NCBI RefSeq assembly: GCF_022808865.1
Contig: NZ_JAKZLB010000002.1
Span: 572,019 to 636,018, forward strand
Source: Geothrix oryzisoli
GTDB taxonomy: Bacteria; Acidobacteriota; Holophagae; Holophagales; Holophagaceae
Length of the DNA stretch: 64,000 nt
Direction: 5' to 3'
The notes beneath the pieces are model-generated. The model did no database searches. It had not been told where the DNA came from and was given only the letters and a program-made list of their open reading frames with translations. Each line of letters opens with the position of its first letter. The first letter of the stretch is position 1. A program made the translations under genes and the position numbers. Below, one piece after another: positions 28,914 to 37,172 of this stretch.

Positions 28914-29750
28914 CTATTCCGGCCTGCCGGCATCAGGAAAGAATAGCGGTGATCCAAAGGTTCCAATTCCGAATTCTTTGATGGTGGTCTGCACAGCTTT
29001 CGACACCAGGAAGTCAGCAAATGCGCGGGCTCCGGGGGTGTTCACCCTGGGATGCCGCGCCGGGTCGACTTCGATGACGTGGTAGACATTCAGGAGGGCC
29101 GCATCGCCTTCGCTCAGGATCTCCAGCCCGAGTTTTTTCCGCAGGGCCAGGTAGGTGCCCCGGTCTGACAATGTGTAAGCCCGCTTTTCGGCGGCCACGG
29201 CCAGGGTCTGGCCCATGCCGAGGCCGGTCTGCTGGTACCAGGCCTGGCCCTCGGGCTTGAGGCCCGCGGCGGCCCAGAGCTTCTTCTCCTGGGCGTGGGT
29301 GCCGGAGTTGTCGCCCCGGGACATGAAGACGGCGTGCCCCGCGGCGATGGCCTGGAGCGCTGCGGCCGCGGCCTTCCCGCGCACGCGGGCAGGATCCCCG
29401 GCGGGGCCGAGGAGGATGAAATCGTTGTGCATGACGAGGCGGCGGTTCACGCCGGAGCCCTCGGCCATGAGGGCCTTCTCAGCGTCCGGAGAGTGCACGA
29501 GGAGCACGTCCGCCTCGCCCTTCTTCCCCATGGCGATGGCCTGGCCGGACCCCACGGCGATGGTCTTCACCACATAGCCCGTCTGCTTCTCGAAGCGGGG
29601 AATGAGCTCGTCCAGCAGGCCGGAGTCCTGGGTGCTGGTGGTGGTGGCGAGGATCACCGTCTTCGCGGCGGGCTGGCCCGCCTGGAGGCCCGCGCAGGCC
29701 AGGGAGGCCGCCAGCAGCCAGGTCCATCCGGGGAATCTCGGGGTGCGCAC
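28914..29750 (-). CDS. tupA: Tungstate-binding periplasmic protein
   Basis: A 278-aa solute-binding protein with a signal peptide (about 1-25) and the TupA-typical ATTTSTQDSGLLDELIP just after it, whose TTTS segment binds the oxyanion. Further motifs are GSGQAIAMGKKGEADVLLVH, FMSRGDNSGTH and YTLSDRGTYLA. The GTG start at 29750 is chosen because AGGAGG lies just upstream; the reading frame extends further but not with plausible sequence. It is the first transporter gene after the ModE-like regulator and leads pruA-tupB-tupC. Confidence 0.92.
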   Translation of the reverse strand: MRTPRFPGWTWLLAASLACAGLQAGQPAAKTVILATTTSTQDSGLLDELIPRFEKQTGYVVKTIAVGSGQAIAMGKKGEADVLLVHSPDAEKALMAEGSGVNRRLVMHNDFILLGPAGDPARVRGKAAAAALQAIAAGHAVFMSRGDNSGTHAQEKKLWAAAGLKPEGQAWYQQTGLGMGQTLAVAAEKRAYTLSDRGTYLALRKKLGLEILSEGDAALLNVYHVIEVDPARHPRVNTPGARAFADFLVSKAVQTTIKEFGIGTFGSPLFFPDAGRPE

Positions 29751-29827
29751 GGTGCCTCCTGGGCGATGGCTTCGACAGGATACAACGGAAGTGGGAATCA
29801 GCCCGGCCTGGCAGCTGGAATGTGACC

Positions 29828-30187
29828 TCAGTCCAGCAGCCGCTTCCGGAAGGCCCGCACATCGGTGGCGATGGCTTCCGCCGCCTTGGCCTGGATCGCC
29901 CGGAAGCGGGCGAGGGCCTCCTGGCCGGTGGGGGTCAGGACCGCCCCACCCCCCCGGTGGCCGCCCTTGGCCGCGGCCACCACGGGCGCGTGGAAGCACT
30001 GGTTCATCTCGTCCACCAGCAGCCAGGCCTTGCGGTAGCTCATCTCCAGCCGCCGGGCGGCGGCGGAGATGGAGCCCGTCTCCCCGATGGCCTCCAGGAG
30101 ATCGGCCTTGCCCTGGCCGATGGCGATATCGGCGCCGTAGGCGATGCGGATGCGGATGGAGGCGGCGGGAGAGGCGGCTTTGGCCAT
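29828..30187 (-). CDS. ModE-type DNA-binding regulator without oxyanion domain
   Basis: A 119-aa protein covering only the winged-helix N-terminal part of ModE (GKADLLEAIGETGSISAAARRLEMSYRKAWLLVDEMN). The C-terminal Mop/TOBE domains that sense molybdate or tungstate in E. coli ModE are absent, as in many short ModE proteins. It would repress or activate the tup operon that begins 77 bases downstream. The ATG at 30187 is used because GAGG lies seven bases upstream. A canonical ModE box was not found in the gap before tupA. Confidence 0.85.
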   Translation of the reverse strand: MAKAASPAASIRIRIAYGADIAIGQGKADLLEAIGETGSISAAARRLEMSYRKAWLLVDEMNQCFHAPVVAAAKGGHRGGGAVLTPTGQEALARFRAIQAKAAEAIATDVRAFRKRLLD

Positions 30188-30250
30188 GGCGGGACCTCGG
30201 GGCGAACCCATTTCAGCACAGGGGGGAAGGGGATCTGCTAGAAGGGAAGC

Positions 30251-30694
30251 ATGGATTCCAGCGACACGGGCCGTTCATCCCCCCGCACCCTCCGGACGCT
30301 GCTGTTCCCGGAGCGGCCCCGGTTCTTCCCCTGGGCGCGGCCGGTGCAGCTCTTCCTGCGGAGCGTGCACATCGCGGCCATGGCCCTGGTGGTGGGCGGC
30401 CTCCCCTTCGGCGCCGGGTTCGAGGCCCTGCGCGGCCCCATCCTGGTCACCATCGCCAGCGGCATCCTGCTCTTCGGCATCGACCTGGCGCGGGACCTGG
30501 GCATCCTCGTCCAGGGCAGCGGCGTGGCCGTGCTGGTAAAGCTGGCCCTGCTGGGCCTGGGCGCCTTCCAGCCCGCCCACCGCCTGCCCTGGTATCTGGC
30601 GGCCACGCTGGTCGCCTCGGTGGGCTCCCACATGACCGGCGCCTGGCGCCACTTCTCCTTCGTGCAATGGAAGGTCCTGAGGTACCCGGACTGA
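30251..30694 (+). CDS. Small membrane protein of unknown function
   Basis: A 147-aa protein with about four hydrophobic segments (around 40-58, 63-80, 85-100, 112-126). Possible ligands are His40 in LRSVHIAAMALVVGG and the SHMTGAWRH stretch near the C-terminus. The first hydrophobic segment loosely resembles CopD-type membrane proteins, but I do not assign it. Its stop overlaps the moeA start (TGATG), so it is coupled to moeA, and it diverges from the ModE-like gene. Context suggests a link to molybdenum or tungsten cofactor use. Confidence 0.7.
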   Translation: MDSSDTGRSSPRTLRTLLFPERPRFFPWARPVQLFLRSVHIAAMALVVGGLPFGAGFEALRGPILVTIASGILLFGIDLARDLGILVQGSGVAVLVKLALLGLGAFQPAHRLPWYLAATLVASVGSHMTGAWRHFSFVQWKVLRYPD

Positions 30695-31920
30695 TGCCCA
30701 CGCCCGCCCAAGCCCTCGACCTGATCCTGGACCGCGTGGCGCCCCTGCCGCCCCGGTCCGTCCCGCTATCCGAGGCCCTGGGACTGGCCGCAGCCGAGGC
30801 CCTGGTCGCCGCTGAGCAGGTGCCCCCCTTCACCAACTCGGCCATGGACGGCTACGCCGTGCGGGCCGCGGACCTCGCCGCCGCCGCGCCGGACCACCCC
30901 ATCCGCCTGCGGGTGCTGGGGGACCTCGCCGCCGGGGCCACGTCGGACCGGGCCGTGGAAACCGGTACGACTTGGCGCATCATGACCGGGGCGCCCCTGC
31001 CCGAAGGCGCCGATGCCGTGGTGCCGGTGGAGGATACCCAGCGGGGCGCCGACTGGATGGAGGCGCGGAAGCCCCTCCGCGCAGGCGCCCACATCCGCCA
31101 CGCGGGCGAGGACATCCAGGCAGGCCTGGCCTTGGTGGCCCCCGGCCGCGTGCTGCGTCCGGGCGACTTGGGCGTCCTGGCCGCCGTGGGGAAGCCCGTC
31201 GTGCCGATCCATCCGCGGGCGCGGGTGGCCGTCCTCACCACCGGGGACGAGCTGGTGGATGCCGCGGAACGGCCCGGCCCCGGCCAGATCCGCGACGCGA
31301 ACATCCACTCGATCTGCGCCCAGGTGGCCGCCTGCGGGGCCGTCCCCGTCCCCTTTCCGCGGGTGCGGGACGACCGGGCCACGCTGGCCGGCGTGCTGCG
31401 CGAGGCGCTGCAGGCCGACGCCATCCTCACCACTGGCGGCATCTCCGTGGGCGACTACGACTTCGTGAAGCCCATCCTGGAGGAGCTGGGCGCGCGCCGT
31501 GTCTTCTGGAAGGTGGCCCAGAAGCCGGGCGGGCCGCTGGGTTTCTGGATGATCGAAGGCAAGCCGGTCTTCGGCATTCCCGGCAATCCGGTGGCCGCCA
31601 TGCTCATGGTGGAGGAGTATGTGCGGCCGGCCCTGCGGCGGCTCATGGGCTTCTCCGCGCTGCACCGCCCCGTGGCCGAGGCCGTGCTGGAGGATGGCTG
31701 GAGCGGGAAGGCCGGCGACCGGCGCACCACCTTCCTGCGGGTGGTGGCCCGCCGCGAAGGGGACCGGCTCCTGGCCCGGCTCACGGGCCCGCAAGGCTCC
31801 GCCATCCTCTCGTCCATGCTCCACGCCAATGCCCTGGCCGTGATCCCGCCCGGAGTGGACCGCGTGGAACCCGGGGGCACCCTCACGCTCCACCTCACGG
31901 AAGCGGCAGAGGATCACTGA
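30694..31920 (+). CDS. moeA: Molybdopterin molybdenumtransferase
   Basis: Inserts molybdate (or tungstate) into adenylated molybdopterin. The 408-aa product has PFTNSAMDGYAVRA near the N-terminus, the MoCF/MogA-like domain with VLTTGDELV and TTGGISVGDYDF, and the C-terminal beta-barrel domain IV. Coupled to the upstream membrane protein gene by a TGATG overlap. In this setting it probably supplies tungsten cofactor to the oxidoreductase encoded on the other strand. Confidence 0.93.
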   Translation: MPTPAQALDLILDRVAPLPPRSVPLSEALGLAAAEALVAAEQVPPFTNSAMDGYAVRAADLAAAAPDHPIRLRVLGDLAAGATSDRAVETGTTWRIMTGAPLPEGADAVVPVEDTQRGADWMEARKPLRAGAHIRHAGEDIQAGLALVAPGRVLRPGDLGVLAAVGKPVVPIHPRARVAVLTTGDELVDAAERPGPGQIRDANIHSICAQVAACGAVPVPFPRVRDDRATLAGVLREALQADAILTTGGISVGDYDFVKPILEELGARRVFWKVAQKPGGPLGFWMIEGKPVFGIPGNPVAAMLMVEEYVRPALRRLMGFSALHRPVAEAVLEDGWSGKAGDRRTTFLRVVARREGDRLLARLTGPQGSAILSSMLHANALAVIPPGVDRVEPGGTLTLHLTEAAEDH

Positions 31921-31932
31921 AGGGAGGACGCC

Positions 31933-32319
31933 ATGGCCATCCGCGTGGTGCGACTGGGAACACCGAGGGTGGCGGGCGAGGGTCTGCGGATCGGCACCGT
32001 GCGACGGCCGCCCCGGGGCGTGCCCAAGGCCGAGTTCGCCACCCGCGACTTCTACGACGTGTGGCTGCCGGAGGCGGCGCCCAGCGAGGAGCTGGTGAAG
32101 CAGGCCCAGGCCGCCGAAACCGACAAGGACTGGGCGGCCTTCAAGAAGAAGTACCGGACGGAGATGGGCCATCCCGAGAAGGCCCGCCTCCTGGACCTGC
32201 TGGCGGCCCTGTCCCACCGGATGGACCTGGCCGTGGGCTGCTACTGCGAGGACGAGGCGCGCTGCCACCGCTCCGTGCTGCGCGAGCTGCTAACCGAGCG
32301 CGGCGCCCTCATCCGCTGA
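31933..32319 (+). CDS. DUF488 family protein
   Basis: A 128-aa protein with the DUF488 layout: RIGTVRRPPRGVPK near the start, a FYDVWLPEAAPSEELVKQA block, KKKYRTEM in the middle and the C-terminal VGCYCEDEARCHRSVLRELL. The family has no firm biochemical role. A GGGAGG site precedes the ATG, 12 bases after moeA, so it is probably in the moeA transcript. It overlaps the convergent amidohydrolase gene by 11 bases. Confidence 0.82.
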   Translation: MAIRVVRLGTPRVAGEGLRIGTVRRPPRGVPKAEFATRDFYDVWLPEAAPSEELVKQAQAAETDKDWAAFKKKYRTEMGHPEKARLLDLLAALSHRMDLAVGCYCEDEARCHRSVLRELLTERGALIR

Positions 32320-33502
32320 GGGCGGCCGGATCCCGCTGGAAGACGCCGGCTGCGAACCGGCGCCCCGTGCGGGGATCCCGCAGGGTGCGCTTCAGCACGA
32401 AGTCGAAGAGGAGCGGGTTGGCCTTCCAGACCTCGTTGAGGGCCCTCCGCTCCGCGGGGGTGATGAACTTCAACTGCACGAGACCACGGGTCCAGATCAC
32501 GAGGTCCACGCCGGGCAGGGGGTAGTCGCTGCCGTTGAGCAGCCGGCCGTCCAGGTCCCGGTTCAACAGCGTGCGAAGCGGACGGGGCAGCCGATTGACC
32601 TGGGTGATGGCGGAGAGATCGCCGTAAAGCTGGCCCCGGTACCTGGGCTCGTCCATGAGTCGGAGGAAGAGGTCGAAGTTCGAGGCCGTCTTCCCGGGAT
32701 GATCCAGGTCCGCGTTCCGCCCCAGGCTGGCACCGTGGGCCACGATCACCGTGACACCCAGGTCCAGCGGCCGGCGCAGGCGCAGCGGGTTGCCCAGGGC
32801 CTGGGCATCCTTGACTGCCACGGCCTTCTCCTCGCCGGCATGGGTGAGCAGGACCACACCGAGCGCCTTCATGCGGCGGTAGAAGGGGTCGTAGCGGGGA
32901 TCCGCGGGATCGATGGCCTGGGCGTTGGGCAGCCACTTGAGCAGCCGGATCCCCTTGGCCGCGCAGCGCTCCAGTTCCTCAAGGGCGTCCTTCCGGGCCG
33001 GGTGGATGGAGGCCACGGGGACGAAGACATCCGGGTACCGGGCGGCGGCCTCCAGCACATAGTCGTTCGGCACGTGGAACTCGGTTCGCGCGGGATCGGG
33101 GGTGCCGTCGGGATGGTAGGCCCGGTCCATGGCCAGCAGATGGACCTTCACGGGACGGGGGAAGGCCCGGGCGCGGGAGGCCAGGATCTCCAGGTAGTCG
33201 CGGTCGAAGTGGTCCAGCCCCTTCACGCCCGTGGCTTTCAGGTAGAGGTTCGTCCCCAGGCGCTTCATGGGATGACGGGTACTGAGCTTCTCGGGGTTCA
33301 CCGAAGTCCCGTCACCGTCCTGCCCGAGGCCGATGGCATGCACGTGGACATCCATCACGGGGCGGGCCGGATCCAGGTCCGAGAAGGCGCGGTCGATCAG
33401 GGTCTGCGCGGCGGGGGAGAAGGGTGGCGCGGCGGATAGAGAGGTCAACCCCAGGGCCAGGGCCAGGGTCAGGCGGAACCGGCGGGAAGGGCGGGGGGAC
33501 AT
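32309..33502 (-). CDS. Exported amidohydrolase-2 family protein
   Basis: A 397-aa protein with a signal peptide (MSPRPSRRF then a hydrophobic run to about residue 25). The metal-dependent TIM-barrel hydrolase landmarks are MDVHVH (beta-1 HxH), LLTHAGEEKA, VIVAHGASLG and NGSDYPLPG. This is the Amidohydro_2 group, which includes decarboxylases and lactonases; the substrate is not evident. It is transcribed alone and diverges from the peptide transporter gene. Confidence 0.75.
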   Translation of the reverse strand: MSPRPSRRFRLTLALALGLTSLSAAPPFSPAAQTLIDRAFSDLDPARPVMDVHVHAIGLGQDGDGTSVNPEKLSTRHPMKRLGTNLYLKATGVKGLDHFDRDYLEILASRARAFPRPVKVHLLAMDRAYHPDGTPDPARTEFHVPNDYVLEAAARYPDVFVPVASIHPARKDALEELERCAAKGIRLLKWLPNAQAIDPADPRYDPFYRRMKALGVVLLTHAGEEKAVAVKDAQALGNPLRLRRPLDLGVTVIVAHGASLGRNADLDHPGKTASNFDLFLRLMDEPRYRGQLYGDLSAITQVNRLPRPLRTLLNRDLDGRLLNGSDYPLPGVDLVIWTRGLVQLKFITPAERRALNEVWKANPLLFDFVLKRTLRDPRTGRRFAAGVFQRDPAALSG

Positions 33503-33574
33503 CTGCCAGAGATACCAGAATCCGCGGGCCGGGGACACCTCGCCATGCGAGACTAATGCGACCTTGAGGTAGCC

Positions 33575-34939
33575 ATGTCTGCAGAACCCTCCTTCCGCGA
33601 GAAGTACTCCTTCCCTGCCAGCTACTGGAACGCGAACCTCACCGAGCTCTTCGAGCGGGCCGCCTACTACTCCATGGCGAGCTTCATCGTCATCTACCTG
33701 GGGCGGCTGGGGCTCGGCGACTACTGGCCGAGCACGCTGAACGGGGTGCTCTGGTTCCTGGTCTACTTCCTGCCCATCCTCAGCGGCACCATCGCGGACC
33801 AGATCGGCTTCCGACGGAGCCTGCTCCTGGCCTGTGTGCTGCTGGTGGGCGGCTACTTCCTCATGGGCTATCCCGTCTGGTTCGGCGGACAGACCCTCGC
33901 CCTGCAGGCCGGGAAGGAGGTCACGGCCGGAATGGGCGTGATGGTGCCCGTGGCGGCGGCCATCGTGCTGGTCGGCATCGGCGGCTCCTTCGTGAAGCCC
34001 TGCATCGCCGGCACCGTGCAGCGCACGCACCTGGGCAAGGCCACCCTGGCCTTCGCCATCTTCTACATGGTCATCAACATCGGCAGCGTGTTCGGCCGCC
34101 TCACGGCCTTCTTCGTGCGCACGAAGCTCGGCAAGCTGGACACCATCTTCCTGGTCTCCATGGCGGCCTCGGTGCTGGCCTTCCTGGTGGTGGCCCTGCT
34201 CTACCGCGATCCCGAATCCACCGTGGACCCCGCCAAGCCCAAGCGGACGATCCCCGAGATCCTCCTGGGCATGGTCACGGTGCTGGGCAGCGGCCGCTTC
34301 GCCCTGTTCCTGCTGGTGAGCAGCGGCTTCTACTTCATCTACAACCAGGTCTACAACGTGCTGCCGCTCTACGTGAAGAAGACGGTGGAGCTGAGCCCGG
34401 CCATGGATCTCTACACCATGGCCAACCCCATCACCATCGTGCTGTTCCAGCTGCTCATCACCAAGCTGTTCGGTAAGCTGCCGCCCATCAAGTCCATCAT
34501 CGTGGGCACCGTGATCATCGGCCTCGCCATGCTCATCAACGTGGCGCCACTCTTCATGGCGGGCGGCGTGACGGTCAGGCTGTGGCTTCCTCTGGGGAGC
34601 CTCTTCATCGTGATGACCGTGGCCCTCATCGCCTTCGGCGAACTGTTCGCCTCCAGCCGCCTCTACGAGTACATCGGCTCGCTGGCGCCCAAGGGCCAGG
34701 AGGGCCTCTACCTTGGCTATTCCAACCTGCCCATGGCCATCGGCAGCCTGGTGGGCGGCCCTGCCGGGGCCTGGCTCTTCAACCGCGTCATGTGTGCCGG
34801 CGCCGTGAAGCAGGCGGATGGCCTGCTGAAGCTCGACCCCAGGGCCGCCGCCACCGGCTGGATCATCCTCACCCTCTTCGGCCTGGGCAGCGCGCTCAGT
34901 CTGTGGATCTACAACCGATGGCTGCAGAAGCAGGCGTAG
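33575..34939 (+). CDS. POT-family proton-coupled oligopeptide transporter
   Basis: A 454-aa major-facilitator protein with about 12 transmembrane helices. The N-terminal ELFERAAYYSM matches the ExxERFxYY proton-coupling motif of POT/PTR carriers, with Phe and Tyr variations. Helix-rich blocks such as FVKPCIAGTVQ and YNQVYNVLPLYV also fit. It would import di- and tripeptides, in keeping with the peptidase-like and amino-acid catabolic genes nearby. A GAGG site lies upstream of the ATG, and a terminator follows. Confidence 0.85.
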   Translation: MSAEPSFREKYSFPASYWNANLTELFERAAYYSMASFIVIYLGRLGLGDYWPSTLNGVLWFLVYFLPILSGTIADQIGFRRSLLLACVLLVGGYFLMGYPVWFGGQTLALQAGKEVTAGMGVMVPVAAAIVLVGIGGSFVKPCIAGTVQRTHLGKATLAFAIFYMVINIGSVFGRLTAFFVRTKLGKLDTIFLVSMAASVLAFLVVALLYRDPESTVDPAKPKRTIPEILLGMVTVLGSGRFALFLLVSSGFYFIYNQVYNVLPLYVKKTVELSPAMDLYTMANPITIVLFQLLITKLFGKLPPIKSIIVGTVIIGLAMLINVAPLFMAGGVTVRLWLPLGSLFIVMTVALIAFGELFASSRLYEYIGSLAPKGQEGLYLGYSNLPMAIGSLVGGPAGAWLFNRVMCAGAVKQADGLLKLDPRAAATGWIILTLFGLGSALSLWIYNRWLQKQA

Positions 34940-34971
34940 AAGATCTCGACGAAGGGCACGAAGGGAAGACC

Positions 34972-35002
34972 AGGGCACGAAGCGGGAGAGGCTTCGTGCC
35001 CT
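34972..35002 (+). terminator. Terminator after the peptide transporter gene
   Basis: A 12-bp perfect stem (34972-34983 with 34991-35002) with a seven-base loop, followed by TCCTGCCTTTCT. It lies between the transporter and hmgA. Confidence 0.78.
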
Positions 35003-35093
35003 TCCTGCCTTTCTGGGCGATCTTGGTGGAGTCCTTGCTTTAGGCATTGAGCTTGAATTTGGAGATAATGGAACCCCGCTCCCCGAGGCTCCC

Positions 35094-36236
35094 ATGTCGA
35101 AGAAGGAAACGCCGCTCTTCCCCCTGCGCAAGGGACTCCACACGCGCCAGGCGCACGTGGACCTGCCTGCGGGCACCTTCGAGGAGGAGCACGCACGAAA
35201 CGGGTTCTTCGGCCGCACCACCCACCTCTACCGCCTGCATCCGGTGACGGACTGGACCCGCATCGAGGGCCCGCTGCGACCCCACAGCTACGACCTGAAT
35301 GGGCTGAAGCCCTCGGCGGATGAGGCGGTGCGGGCCTCCATGTTCGGCTCGACGGAACCGGCCTTCGCGCCCATCTGCATCCTCCACAATGCCGACGTGG
35401 CCCTGCACTGGGTGGCGCCCGCGGCCATGGACTTCTTCTACCGCAATGCCGACGGCGACGACGTCTACTACATCCATGCGGGAGCCGGGAAGCTGGAGAC
35501 CACCTTCGGCGTGATCCACTACGCCACCGGCGACTACCTGGTGATCCCCCGGGGCACGACCTACCGCTTTCTGCCGGACGCCTCGGAGCAGCGCCACCTG
35601 CTCATCGAGAGCTTCAGCGAGGTCACCATCCCCGACCGCAACCAGCTGGGGCCCAACGCCATCTTCGACCCGGCCATGGTGGACACGCCGGAGCTGGAGC
35701 CCTACGACGCCACCCCGCGGGAGTGGGCCGTCCACATCAAGCGCGAGAGCCAGATCACGAAGGTGTTCTACCCCTTCAATCCCCTGGACGTGGTGGGCTG
35801 GAAGGGCGACCTCACCGTGTGGCGCATCAATGTGAAGGACATCCGGCCCGTCGTCAGCGCCCGCTACCACCTGCCGCCCAGCGCGCACTCCACCTTCATC
35901 GCGGCCAACTTCGTCATCTGCTCCTTCCTGCCACGGCCCTTCGAGGAAGAAGAAGGCGCCATGCGCGTGCCCTTCTTCCACTCCAACATCGACTACGACG
36001 AGGTGCTGTTCTATTCGGCGGGGCACTTCTTCTCGCGCGATGGCATCGGCGCCGGCATGATGACCTGGCATCCCCAGGGCATCCACCACGGGCCGCACCC
36101 CAAGGCGATCCCCCTCAGCCGCACCAAGGACCGGACGGACGAGGTGGCCGTCATGGTGGACGCCTTCCGGCCGCTGAAGGCCACCCCTGCGGCGGAGCTG
36201 ATGGAGAACGCCAACTACTGGGCCTCATGGAAGTAG
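35094..36236 (+). CDS. hmgA: Homogentisate 1,2-dioxygenase
   Basis: An iron(II) ring-cleaving enzyme of tyrosine and phenylalanine breakdown that opens homogentisate to maleylacetoacetate. The 380-aa product has the cupin-fold iron site in FFHSNIDYDEVLFY (His and Glu ligands) and WHPQGIHHGPHP (His). It requires oxygen, which bears on the organism's lifestyle. A GAGG site lies five bases before the ATG. A fumarylacetoacetase-family gene lies 4.4 kb away on the other strand; the preceding (HPPD) and isomerase steps are not in the window. Confidence 0.92.
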   Translation: MSKKETPLFPLRKGLHTRQAHVDLPAGTFEEEHARNGFFGRTTHLYRLHPVTDWTRIEGPLRPHSYDLNGLKPSADEAVRASMFGSTEPAFAPICILHNADVALHWVAPAAMDFFYRNADGDDVYYIHAGAGKLETTFGVIHYATGDYLVIPRGTTYRFLPDASEQRHLLIESFSEVTIPDRNQLGPNAIFDPAMVDTPELEPYDATPREWAVHIKRESQITKVFYPFNPLDVVGWKGDLTVWRINVKDIRPVVSARYHLPPSAHSTFIAANFVICSFLPRPFEEEEGAMRVPFFHSNIDYDEVLFYSAGHFFSRDGIGAGMMTWHPQGIHHGPHPKAIPLSRTKDRTDEVAVMVDAFRPLKATPAAELMENANYWASWK

Positions 36237-36248
36237 ACTGATGGCGTG

Positions 36249-37172
36249 ATGCTTCTGACCCTTCAGCCTCTGATCAAGACCGAAGTCCGGCGCTTCGACC
36301 ACTTCCTGGCGTGGATGGACCGCACGGGCTGGTCCCGGCTGGAGCACCTCCTCATGGTGGGGGTCGCCTGCCTGGCGATCCTGTGGAGCGTGAAGCTGGT
36401 GTCCCGCGCCGTGCGCAAGGCCGTGGACGACGGGAACGACCAGACGACCTCGGATGCCGAGCGGCGGGCGGAAACCCTGGGCTCCGTGCTCAACAACACG
36501 GCCCGGGTGCTGGCGATCATCTTCTTCCTGCTCATGACGCTCCAGGAATTCGGCGTCAACATCGGCCCTCTGGTGGCCGGCGCCGGCATCGCGGGCGTGG
36601 CCCTGGGCTTCGGGGCCCAGAGCCTGGTGAAGGACGTCATCAGCGGCTTCTTCCTCCTCATGGAGAACCAGTTCGGCGTGGGCGACATCATCAGCGTGGA
36701 CGAGAAGCATGTGGGCACCGTGGAGCGCATGACGCTGCGGGTGACCCAGATCCGGGATGCCGAGGGCAAGGCCCACTTCATCCCCAACGGCTCTGTGGTG
36801 CGGGTGGTGGTGCTCTCCAAGGAGTTCGCCCGGGCCAAGGTCGAGGTGGGCGTCAGCTACGACACGGACATCGACGCGGCCATCGCGCTGCTGACGCGCA
36901 TCGGGCAGGAGCTGGCGGAGGCCTGGCCCGACCGGGTGCTGGAGCCCACCCAGGTGCTGGGCGTGGAGGACCTGGGGGAGAGCGCCGTGACCCTGCGGAC
37001 CTACACCAAGACAGCCCCCGCCAAGCAGTGGGAGGTGGCCCGGGAGCTGCGCCGCCGCATCCTCTTGGCCTTCCGCGAGGCTGGCATCGACATCCCCTAT
37101 CCCCAGCGCGTCATCCATCACCGGGGAGAGGCGGTGCCGCCCGTACCGGAAACCGGGGACCGGAAGGCCTAG
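36249..37172 (+). CDS. MscS-family mechanosensitive ion channel
   Basis: A 307-aa small-conductance channel. One or two N-terminal hydrophobic segments (about 30-50, 80-100) precede the pore helix region (VAGAGIAGVALGFGAQSLVKD) and the MscS beta domain (GDIISVDEKHVGTVERMTLRVTQIRD is split across it), then the alpha-beta C-terminal domain. It protects against hypo-osmotic shock. The ATG at 36249 lacks a clear ribosome-binding site, and a GTG lies one codon earlier. It ends in a CTAG shared with the stop of the convergent amidohydrolase gene. Confidence 0.9.
   Translation: MLLTLQPLIKTEVRRFDHFLAWMDRTGWSRLEHLLMVGVACLAILWSVKLVSRAVRKAVDDGNDQTTSDAERRAETLGSVLNNTARVLAIIFFLLMTLQEFGVNIGPLVAGAGIAGVALGFGAQSLVKDVISGFFLLMENQFGVGDIISVDEKHVGTVERMTLRVTQIRDAEGKAHFIPNGSVVRVVVLSKEFARAKVEVGVSYDTDIDAAIALLTRIGQELAEAWPDRVLEPTQVLGVEDLGESAVTLRTYTKTAPAKQWEVARELRRRILLAFREAGIDIPYPQRVIHHRGEAVPPVPETGDRKA

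Noticed and set aside
29751-29827. ModE box upstream of tupA
   Set aside because: The gap contains a TTGTATCC-like stretch but no TATATA-N6-TATATA-type palindrome; support is too weak.
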